DNA of 26,880 nucleotides, from assembly GCA_032718475.1 (NCBI GenBank), contig JAUCBJ010000228.1:1-26880 (forward strand), written 5' to 3'. Source of the DNA: Nemertoderma westbladi. Lineage: Eukaryota > Xenacoelomorpha > Nemertodermatida > Nemertodermatidae. Each line of letters begins with the position of its first letter. The first letter of the stretch is position 1. A model generated the notes under the pieces. It was not told the DNA's origin. It worked only from the letters and a program-made list of their open reading frames with translations, and ran no database searches. Made by a program: the position numbers and the translations under genes. Positions 19,571 through 26,880 of the stretch are shown here, piece after piece.

Positions 19571-19690
19571 CAATCAATCAATCAATTTCAATTTCAATTT
19601 ATTTCCCATAATTAATATATACACATAACAATAATAACATAATTATGAATACTTAAGATGGACGGAGACAGTGTGTAGCTGTAGCACCAT
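19571..19690 (-). mobile_element. 3' end of a minus-strand LINE (L2/CR1-like)
   Basis: On the minus strand this ends GGGAAATAAATTGAAATTGA then AATTGATTGATTGATTG, a simple-repeat tail typical of L2/CR1 elements. Only the 3' end is apparent; no RT frame was found in this orientation. Confidence 0.45.
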
Positions 19691-19751
19691 GGTGCTAGTA
19701 GTCACTGCCACCGTTTAGGCCAACAAGACCTAGACGTTGCATGCAATCAGT

Positions 19752-20061
19752 GATCAGCTGACAGCAGCCAGCTCATCGGTAGGTTTCGCCCCTCAGCTGA
19801 AGGCTTTCTCAGGAGGCCAAGCCAGGATATGTAGAGAGAAATTCACAAAGGGAGACGGAACGGGTATTGAAATGAAGAGAGAGAGAGGTCTGTAAGGAGG
19901 TAACTAACCACTGGGAATTAATTTCAATCTCCCTTTCCCTCTCCGTTCCGTCTCCCTTTGTGAATTTCTCTCTACAGTTCTTGCTTCTTGGCTTGACCTC
20001 CTGAGAATGCCTTCAGCTACGGGGCGAAGCCTACCGATCAGCTGGCTTCTGTCAGCTGATC
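19752..20061. repeat. Large imperfect inverted repeat (hairpin)
   Basis: Left arm 19752-19863 and right arm 19943-20061 pair with few mismatches and one short indel; the loop is ~80 nt. Matching pieces include GATCAGCTGACAG, CTCAGGAGG and CAAAGGGAGACGGAACGG, each with its reverse complement. The outer ends also repeat CAGCTGATCGGTAGG internally. It sits between a LINE tail and an RT fragment. It could be a foldback transposon or a rearranged LINE 5' part. Confidence 0.9.
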
Positions 20062-20063
20062 GG

Positions 20064-20306
20064 TAGGTCACTAAAATATATGACAAGACACTACCTATAG
20101 AAACAGGGGACTTCACACCTTCCGAACTCCAAAGAAGCATTAAAAGCATGTGCAATAATAAAGCGAGTGGATTAGATGAAAGCCCAGCGGAGGTATGGAA
20201 AACCGGAGTGCTAAACAGACCATTATTGAATGTTTGCAACCGGATGTTAAAAGGGGAAAAGCCACCACCAATTTGGACTAAAGGTCAACTAAACCATAGA
20301 GCATAA
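20064..20306 (+). pseudogene. Reverse-transcriptase fragment of a second LINE
   Basis: In the frame through 20109 it encodes DKTLPIETGDFTPSELQRSI, then KSMCNNKASGLDESPAEVWK and LLNVCNRMLKGEKPPPIWTK, ending at TAA 20304-20306. This matches the N-terminal fingers of LINE RTs (the TPxEL...I...NNKAxGxDxxPAEVWK pattern). The catalytic FADD/YADD region is absent. The sequence differs from the 12541-16408 element, so it is another lineage. It directly abuts the right arm of the hairpin. Confidence 0.8.
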
Positions 20307-21284
20307 GCAAAAACAGAATTCTCTCTATTCTCAGTGCCAAAATTCTTAGAAATTCTAGCACTGTTTACTGAGTATAGCGATGTTTGTGCAGTAAATATAG
20401 ACGAGTATGTTTTCGTATTCTATCAGTGCTAGGTTATGCCCCATAGGGAAATTTTATTAATTATTTGAGATATAATTTTGCGAGAAACGAGGTATTAATA
20501 AAGGAACAAAGTTATGCTGCAAACCGACTCGAGAAATTTCTGCACATCTGCATGAAAAACCATCAAAAGGAAAATATATTCTGTATAAAGCTCTAATTTC
20601 CCTTAAAAAAACTGACCACAGTTACTTTTAGTAATTTCATCACTTACTCTACATTTTCTAGAACGCATTTTAAATCTTCATAGTTTCGTATGATGGGCCC
20701 CCCAGTGTACAGATCCCATACTAACATTTTTAATAATGCTCAAGAATTCGGGAACCGGGACAATGTCCCCATAGTGATGGGAAGTTGAATATTGTCCGAA
20801 TCATGGAAACCAGGAAATTGTCCCATTGATGGGAAGTTGGTGTGGGTGTGGGTGTTATTCTCTGTGCTGGGAATCAGGTCAGCAAACTACACGGGAGCCA
20901 CTTTGATTAAAAATTATTGCTATCTTAACAACAATATTGATTCATTTTTAATGGCGATTGTACCGTAATAATAGCTTTTGCACTTGTTAAAGACATTATT
21001 ATTGATCAGGCCTATACTGAATTACAAAGTATAATTTTTTTTGCTAAAGATAGCCAATTCCAGGAAGGAATAATAATTATTGATCAGTTCGCAAACGTTG
21101 ATGTGGCGATAAAAATATTTTCTTTTTTCCCGTTGTATTCGTCAATATCCCAATATAATGAGAGGGGCAACAATTTAAAGAAAGGAGTATTGATTTTTCA
21201 ATATTATTTTACTTACTTTGAACTAAGTCGAATTTACTGCGATTTGTGAAAAAGACGACGTTCTTTCTGTATGAGAATATTTAG
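20307..21284. other. Intronic spacer and likely 3' UTR side of the antisense receptor
   Basis: AT-rich, with no supported ORF. A short direct duplication occurs at about 20749-20787 and 20808-20839 (GGGACAATGTCCCC / GGAAATTGTCCC, each followed by ATGGGAAGTTG). No strong minus-strand poly(A) hexamer lies close to the receptor stop. Confidence 0.5.
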
Positions 21285-24029
21285 TTACGAATCGTACATT
21301 CTTGGCGAGCCATTTGTCGGCGCCGTTCCCGGGGATAGCTTGCTCGAAAAAAAGTCCTCAGAAGGTGAGGCAGTAGCTGAAACTGGTGCTGTTTGGGTCT
21401 GCCGTTGTTGTGATATCTTCCTTTTTTTCTTAACCCCTTTACTAAAGATACTTTTGGATTTATTCCGGCCCACGTCTGTAGCCACACTTGGAACATATTT
21501 TTTCTTAATATAAGTAGAACTGCTAATTGTAGATACCTTTACTGATGTAGAGTCCTTCACTGATGTAGAGTCCTTCTCCTTGGTGATGTTACTGCGTTGT
21601 GATGTCATATCGAAACCCCCATCTGTGGGCCCTCCAGACAGTCTGTCATTTCTGTGTCGTTTATAGTAAAAGAATCCGACTATCGCCAATATCGCTAGAC
21701 CTAAAACCGCGCAGGAGACTGCGATGGCAACGGTTTGCGTCGAGATGGAACCTTCACGGACCTGCGATATGGTAGAGTAGACAACCGCGTCGGAACACGC
21801 TGAATCGTTGCACGCTCGCACCTTCGCAATAAACTCAACGGAACTCATGTCAACTCCTTGCAACTCCTCGATATCTGATAAAACGACCCAGTTGGAGGTC
21901 ACATTGACTTGGTATCTCATCCCTCGTTCTATCTCTAACTCCACGAGGTACTTAATTGCCTCGGGCGAAGTCGGCCAACTAAGATTCAGTGAGTCGGCGT
22001 TGAATTCGATCGGTCCGGGTCCTTGTGGTTTCGGCTCTGGATCCGGAGGGTGGAAGTACGAGTAAGGGGGCGAGCAGCCCAATACGTTACAGCCTTTAAT
22101 ACTGAATGCGTAGCGACTATTCTCTGTGAAGTCACCCAACTGGATCCAGGGTTCGCTCACGTTGCGTCGGGTCTCATTTCTCGCGCCAATAACTTCGACC
22201 AAAAAGTACTGGATGTAACCACCCGGGTCGCCTGGTGTCCATGATACTAGCACCTTTCCCGGACGCTGTCCTCTTTCCGAGATGTTCAGTCCGTACGGTT
22301 TGTACGGCACGCGATTGACAACGAACCGGACTCTTCTGGATACCTGTCCCTCGTCTAGGTCAACCTGACATATATATTCTCCATCGTGTTTTTTGCCGGT
22401 AACCCGAAACATTTGGAGTGTGGTCCGCGTAAAACTATCATTCAAAAAAGGGTTATTTTCATTTCGTACAGGTTGCGTACCGGTTTTTATCCTATAGTCT
22501 TTTGACTCTTCTATGTGGCGCAGTTTTACATCGTCTCCAACCCATTTGTACCATCTAGTGACCCCATTACGTTGCTGCAGTTCTGGCGAACTGGTTACAT
22601 TACACACCAATGTCACATTGAGTCCTTCATCAACATTGACAGTCGACTCCATGTGAATTGTTGGCTTTTCCACGATGTACATAACATTGTTGCGGACTAT
22701 GGTTTTGTTCTGCGTGGTATAATGACAGATTCCCGTTGTGTTGAAGAAACCGGTGTTTGATATCGTAGTGTTTAAGACGAGGCCTTTCGGTTTGCTATTT
22801 TCATCGATTGAAAAAGTGTTGTTTATATTCTTACTTACCTTCCAATCGAATGAAACATCTACTTCGGTTTTAATAATAGTCCATTTCAAACTATATTTAT
22901 CGTTCCTGATGACTTTATACAATTGTGTGGTGTCATCCGTGATCCGTATCCTATCTAGTAATGAATGCGATGGAACTGAAAGGCTGTGATGATGCAAAAT
23001 TATGAAAGAAAGTTGACAGTCATAGATGAAAATCTTGAACTTTATTACTGCTTTTTTAGAATCAACGAAATTGCATGTCGTTGAAGCTTCAAAAGAGGCT
23101 CTATGATCACTGAAACTAATAATCTTCCCTTCAAAAACTTCTGAATTGTTAAAGTTTCGATCTCCAAACTTCCAGGTGTATTCGGCAGGAATTGTTCCCT
23201 TAGCCAACCACCGCGCGTTGAAATTTTTTCCAATGAAAACTTTCAAATCGTAAGGGTGCCCTTCTGAAGATGGAATGAATTGTTTCTTATCTAGTAGAAG
23301 ACCGCTTACTTCACAGAACAAAGGTACGATGTCCCAAGCATCTGATGATTTCATAGCATAGCCACCATTACCACTGTATTCGATCGTGGCAGTGCAATAG
23401 TAACTCCCATTGTCTTTCGATTGAAGAGGGTTGAATTCCAACCGATCTCCTGTATCAATTTTGTTCACTTGACCTACTTTGTACCAGTCGATCTTTGAAC
23501 TTGGATGACAATGGCTAGCAATACATTGTAGTTCCGCTTTCTTTCCCAATTCAAATTCGCCCAATGGTTGCTTTTTTATAATATGTACTGTTTTGGGGGG
23601 ATATTCTAATATTATCGTCCAATTGCAACTATTACCATTTTCCCAGCCTTTCCGTTTAAAGTTACATTCATAACCCAAGTACGCAGCAGATTTTAAATTT
23701 AAGTCGATATGTCTTGAGATTTTATTAGTGATATTGTGGGTACAAGACCTTTTGTTATCGCATATAGTGTTGTCAATCTTGAAATGGCCATTTTCTGATG
23801 CCGTACAATTTATTTGTGTGTTTTGTACTGGTCTTCTCAAGTAAAGGTAACAAATATTATGGAAAGAAACTGGCTTGGGGCAGGGACATTTTGGATTTAT
23901 TGTTTCTCTTCGATATTTCGCGTTAGTTTTACTTATATTGCTTTCCCATATTTTCGTGTTGCCTTCAACTGCCTGAATTGCACTTCCTGGATGAAAACAA
24001 GCGGAAATCAGAAGAGTGATAATGTGCAT
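21285..24029 (-). CDS. Single-exon Ig/FN3 transmembrane receptor-like protein, 914 residues
   Basis: A type I membrane protein. Residues 1 to ~18-20 are a signal peptide (MHIITLLISACFHPGSAIQA). Residues ~48-122 are cysteine-rich; the end (CDNKRSCTHN ... YLGYEC) resembles the C-terminal half of a SUEL/galactose-lectin domain. Four Ig-like domains follow: ~160-230 (C169, W182, DNGSYYC at 212), ~240-335 and ~360-455 (both degenerate), and ~463-572 (C476, W493, DGEYIC at 554). Two FN3 domains lie at ~574-665 and ~670-760. The span is ~767-789 (VAIAVSCAVLGLAILAIVGF), then KRHRNDR and a ~120-residue Ser/Thr/Lys-rich tail with a tandem DSTSVK encoded by an 18-bp duplication (21541-21576). There are many N-glycosylation sequons. 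I chose ATG 24029 because the eight codons above it begin with TTG. A role in adhesion or recognition is inferred from architecture. Having no introns is unusual for such a protein and suggests retroposition. It lies antisense in esterase intron 2. Confidence 0.85.
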   Translation of the reverse strand: MHIITLLISACFHPGSAIQAVEGNTKIWESNISKTNAKYRRETINPKCPCPKPVSFHNICYLYLRRPVQNTQINCTASENGHFKIDNTICDNKRSCTHNITNKISRHIDLNLKSAAYLGYECNFKRKGWENGNSCNWTIILEYPPKTVHIIKKQPLGEFELGKKAELQCIASHCHPSSKIDWYKVGQVNKIDTGDRLEFNPLQSKDNGSYYCTATIEYSGNGGYAMKSSDAWDIVPLFCEVSGLLLDKKQFIPSSEGHPYDLKVFIGKNFNARWLAKGTIPAEYTWKFGDRNFNNSEVFEGKIISFSDHRASFEASTTCNFVDSKKAVIKFKIFIYDCQLSFIILHHHSLSVPSHSLLDRIRITDDTTQLYKVIRNDKYSLKWTIIKTEVDVSFDWKVSKNINNTFSIDENSKPKGLVLNTTISNTGFFNTTGICHYTTQNKTIVRNNVMYIVEKPTIHMESTVNVDEGLNVTLVCNVTSSPELQQRNGVTRWYKWVGDDVKLRHIEESKDYRIKTGTQPVRNENNPFLNDSFTRTTLQMFRVTGKKHDGEYICQVDLDEGQVSRRVRFVVNRVPYKPYGLNISERGQRPGKVLVSWTPGDPGGYIQYFLVEVIGARNETRRNVSEPWIQLGDFTENSRYAFSIKGCNVLGCSPPYSYFHPPDPEPKPQGPGPIEFNADSLNLSWPTSPEAIKYLVELEIERGMRYQVNVTSNWVVLSDIEELQGVDMSSVEFIAKVRACNDSACSDAVVYSTISQVREGSISTQTVAIAVSCAVLGLAILAIVGFFYYKRHRNDRLSGGPTDGGFDMTSQRSNITKEKDSTSVKDSTSVKVSTISSSTYIKKKYVPSVATDVGRNKSKSIFSKGVKKKRKISQQRQTQTAPVSATASPSEDFFSSKLSPGTAPTNGSPRMYDS

Positions 24030-24317
24030 CTTTATTATTAATAAAATAGACAAACATTGTTTATTTACTTAGCTATATTTAATAAAAACATTGTTACAAT
24101 TATTTCGTACATTCCAGAATATTGAATTTCATAAAATTTTCTCTAGGCAACAGATTAATTATCTAATATATTTTTAAGGTTTAACCAAACTGCTTGAAGT
24201 ATTTAAATATAATAAAAACTGAAATTACTTTATATAAAATTAACCATACATTTAAAACTTTATACTCAGTGGCCCTCTAAATTGCATGAAAAGCCTTTCA
24301 TTATTTTAATTTTCTAG
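24030..24317 (-). promoter_or_regulatory. Upstream interval of the antisense receptor
   Basis: Only 288 bp, very AT-rich, separate the receptor ATG from esterase exon 3. The promoter and 5' UTR of the receptor must lie here or overlap exon 3 in antisense. No specific motif is claimed. Confidence 0.3.
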
Positions 24318-24388
24318 GAATTCCTTATGCTAAACCTCATATTCCACCGATTACTGATACAAGATGGAAAGAACCATTAGAATTAATT
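24318..24388 (+). CDS. Type II membrane carboxylesterase-like protein, coding exon 3
   Basis: A 71-bp exon between TTTTAATTTTCTAG and GTAAGT. Its first two bases complete the glycine codon begun in exon 2. It then encodes IPYAKPHIPP, ITDTRWKEP and LELI, ending in phase 0. Together with exon 2 it gives FRGIPYAKP...RWKEP, the hallmark N-terminal motif of carboxylesterase/cholinesterase-family proteins (FxGIPYAxPP...RFxxP). The exon lies 6.7 kb downstream of exon 2. The frame match and the motif continuity across the junction make the assignment strong despite its small size. Later exons with the catalytic triad were not found before the window ends. Confidence 0.85.
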
Positions 24389-24648
24389 GTAAGTTTTATA
24401 TATTTAAATTTAGTTATGTGGGGCGAGCCACACATTTCAGCAAGTTGTTTATTGTTTATATATAGGCCTACCTTGGCCTCCGTCTGTTTAAATGTTTAGT
24501 ATTTGTCAGACCGTCGTTCCCTTAATAATTAATCCCGCCCAACTAAAAACACCCAGGTGTATATTATCTGGGCTAAAATATTAAAAGTTTTCCAATCAAG
24601 TTTACCACTTACTAATTGGATACTCTTCGGTTGTTTTAGACAAAAATA

Positions 24649-24677
24649 CCCCCCCCCCCCCCCCCCCCCCCCCCCCC
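24649..24677. repeat. C homopolymer (29 nt)
   Basis: A long C-tract like those that end the MITE-like family. The preceding ~130 bp contains weak resemblances (AATTAATCCCGCCCAAC near 24527) but no partner G-tract, so element status is uncertain. Confidence 0.85.
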
Positions 24678-25171
24678 TACTCCTCGGCCCTCGCCCTGGT
24701 GTGATTAAATTATGTAACAAATTAGGTTTTATTTAGATATGATCACTGTCATTTCTTTTCGAGAATTATTTCCAATCCGGTTGAACTTTGATTATAAACT
24801 TATAAATTTGTACCCACCCATCCACATTCCACACACATTTCCACCCACCCCCACACCAACGTACCAACCGGTTTCATGGAAAGGCTATTTTTTGGAATAA
24901 AATATGTAATACCGGTACATGAAAAACAAATTATTTCCTCCCTTATGACCCGTTGTTGTTGAATAACCTCGCCAGCTCGGCAAATTATACATCTCAGCGT
25001 CATCGGAAATAGAGCCCATTTGTTTTCGATGAGATAATAACTTATTGCACAGATTATTCTTTTTACATAATGTGTAAATAAATCCATAGCCAAACAAGGA
25101 ATCAAGGTAAGACACATTGTTTTCATAGATTTGCTATGTAGCACCTGGTTTTTTTTCTTAAAATTAATTAA

Positions 25172-25206
25172 GGGGGGATACTCCCCCCCCCCCCCCCCCC
25201 CCCCCC
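25172..25206. repeat. G6-ATACT-C24 tract
   Basis: Six Gs, ATACT, then 24 Cs (25183-25206). The G-then-C order is that of the G/C-bounded elements, with almost nothing between. This may be an extreme internal deletion. Confidence 0.8.
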
Positions 25207-26039
25207 ACTAGCATTGTTGCATTCATTATTCAAATTTACAAGTTTCCCTTGCCTGTAGTTCAGTAGAAGGTCGGTCCTGTTTAGAATCCGACGAATTATT
25301 ATTCAAAGAGAGTCGGGATTCTTATTTCTTATTTGATTGTCCGACTCTGATATCGATCGTGATCTTATCTGAAGAACTTATGTAACTAAACTGGTAATCT
25401 TGTATTATGTTCTGGTTGTCATGATTTATTTGGGGTTAATTCGGTTTGAAGACCAGTTAGTGGCTGATGTGGGTAAACTCAACATACGAGTATTGAAAAA
25501 AGCAGCTATTTTTTTCCTCATAATACTTTCTCACCTTCCCTTATTTCATTTTCACTTCTCCCTTGCTTCTGCTTGCAGTAAACCGTTGTACCTCTAGAGG
25601 ACTCCTGCGTCACCATATGGATTAATTCACACTTGTATCCATCTATACAGTATATATCACACTTATTCCTAATGTGTCGGTTAAAAAGCAAATTTTGTGG
25701 AATAAAAATTTAAAGGAATAAAATGTTTGGCATTTCATAGATATAATATATTTATTGACAATAATAATTTTTATAAATTAAATTTCAACATACGTAGCGA
25801 ACATTTTATGAGTTGGTGCTTGAAGTTTTATTTGGAAAAGGTTAAACAAAGTTAACAGCTGATCTATTCATCTGTTTCCTCGGCTACAAAATCTCAACAA
25901 CATCTGTTTCGCAAATATACAACGAGACTACTCAGTTGACTACTGGGTGGACAACACACGACTGTAGAAAACTGTAGAACTACTGTGGTATATCTATAGT
26001 GCCAGAACCAAGTTACACTGCCATTACTCATCCATTCCC

Positions 26040-26744
26040 TTAAGGGGGGGGGGGGGGGGGGCGAAATTTTTTTATGGTCTATTATAATGCACCATTGAAT
26101 GGTGCTTCCAAATATGAAAACCGCTATTTAATTGCTCTTTTAGTTTTCAAGTTATTACAATTTCCATTTAGGGAGACATATTGAAATTACTATTACTATG
26201 TATAAGGCAAAGTCGATTATCTCAAAATATTTTTTTTATAAAATTGTCAATTTCAAAACCCTACTACTTCTACAATTTTTGAGCAATTAGTCTGAAACTT
26301 TCTGTGGGTGTCTACATAGCTACCCTGCATAAAAATATCAGACAACTTTTCGAAATATTTTGTTAATAAAATTTAATACTATTTATAAAAAACCTAAAAT
26401 TTAGCATAAATTTGCAGCGCGACCTAGCGGTGCAGAATTATTTTCACAAAATTTCATCTGATAGTTATGTTGCCCCATCTTTGGTCTATCATATAAAAAA
26501 ACTTTCACGTGATTAGATTCAAAACTGTAAAAAAAAAGCCTTAGAAGGTTTTAAGCGCAACCAAGTTTTTTTTATTGTTAACTAGTATTAACTAGTATTA
26601 ACTAATATTAAATAGCGAAAAAAAAATTTTCTGACCTGTCATGTAGAATAGCATCTTAGGCACCTATAATCTAAATTTAAGCCAAAACCAAACAATTTTG
26701 AAACGCTGAGAGTGATAAATCGAGGAATTTTCCGAAAATGGTGT

Positions 26745-26779
<35 letters not shown>

Positions 26780-26800
26780 ACCCCCCCCCCCCCCCCTTAA
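26040..26800. mobile_element. Possible TTAA-flanked G/C-bounded element
   Basis: TTAA (26040-26043), 18 Gs, a C, ~680 bp of AT-rich non-coding DNA, then 51 nt of C with one A (26746-26796), then TTAA (26797-26800). The G/C ends and identical TTAA flanks look like an element with a 4-bp target duplication. Beyond the homopolymers no clear inverted repeat is visible, so chance is possible. A short tandem ACTAGTATTA (near 26581-26610) lies inside. Confidence 0.4.
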
Positions 26801-26880
26801 GTACAGATTTGGCATCATGTTCAATCTATAAAATTTATAAGATTGATGGCTTATTTAGGAAGGCACGAGCGCATTATCTA

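Larger units (their letters stand above)
17569..24317 (+). other. Intron 2 of the esterase gene (inferred)
   Basis: About 6.7 kb, phase 1, GTAAGT donor and TTTTAATTTTCTAG acceptor. It contains MITE-like copy D, a plus-strand 198-residue ORF, LINE remnants with a large hairpin, and an antisense 914-residue receptor gene. Confidence 0.8.
24389..26880 (+). other. Start of intron 3 of the esterase gene (inferred)
   Basis: AT-rich, with G and C homopolymer-bounded pieces at 24649, 25172 and 26040. Apart from these, nothing is recognised in 24678-25171, 25207-26039 or 26801-26880. No exon 4 candidate with esterase sequence was seen. Confidence 0.6.

Noticed and set aside
21271-22989. Plus-strand frames opposite the receptor gene
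   Set aside because: They are antisense shadows of a long coding frame with clear Ig/FN3 domains.
24030-24053. Longer start for the antisense receptor at 24053
   Set aside because: The codon there is TTG. The ATG at 24027-24029 has a purine at -3 and opens directly into a good signal peptide.
25255-25320. tRNA gene (TAGTTCAGTAG resembling a D-arm)
   Set aside because: No matching B box and no cloverleaf stems could be formed.
25400-25600. Possible esterase exon 4 after CTTCTGCTTGCAG near 25576
   Set aside because: The acceptor looks good, but the following bases encode nothing like the expected esterase continuation and meet stops quickly.

Overview
This window is animal nuclear DNA. It has AT-rich introns, GT-AG splice sites, dense minisatellites and non-LTR retrotransposon remains. 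The mix suggests a marine invertebrate, probably a deuterostome such as an echinoderm: a LINE with a virus-like 2A peptide, a possible SUEL-type lectin domain on an Ig/FN3 receptor, and a membrane-anchored cholinesterase-like protein. The taxon is an inference of low certainty.

Layout. Positions 1-1014 hold a 34-bp minisatellite that occurs in both orientations around a short centre. Positions 2116-5905 are a 3.8-kb satellite of ~30-bp monomers. From 8314 to beyond the right end runs a plus-strand gene whose first three coding exons can be read: 8314-8437, 17422-17568 and 24318-24388. Their phases match. They encode a short glycine-rich cytoplasmic N-terminus, one membrane span split by intron 1, and the start of a carboxylesterase/cholinesterase-like extracellular domain (type II topology, as in neurotactin). 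The catalytic residues lie in exons outside the window.

The long introns of that gene hold nearly everything else. Intron 1 carries several copies of a short MITE-like family bounded by G and C homopolymers. It also carries a 39-bp minisatellite interrupted by a near-complete 3.87-kb L2/CR1-like LINE. The LINE encodes a 2A ribosome-skipping motif, a PHD finger, an APE endonuclease and a reverse transcriptase; it is broken by one in-frame stop and has a probable small deletion in the endonuclease. Intron 2 carries another G/C-bounded element just after exon 2, a 198-residue ORF for a putative type II membrane protein whose stop codon lies in MITE-like sequence, LINE remnants beside a large hairpin, and an intronless antisense gene for a 914-residue Ig/FN3 receptor (21285-24029). 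The receptor start lies only 288 bp from esterase exon 3.

The main themes are a host gene with two candidate genes nested in one intron, a small-transposon family that seems to account for several of the long G and C homopolymers, and a LINE that uses 2A recoding. No bacterial genes, tRNA, rRNA or CRISPR arrays were seen.
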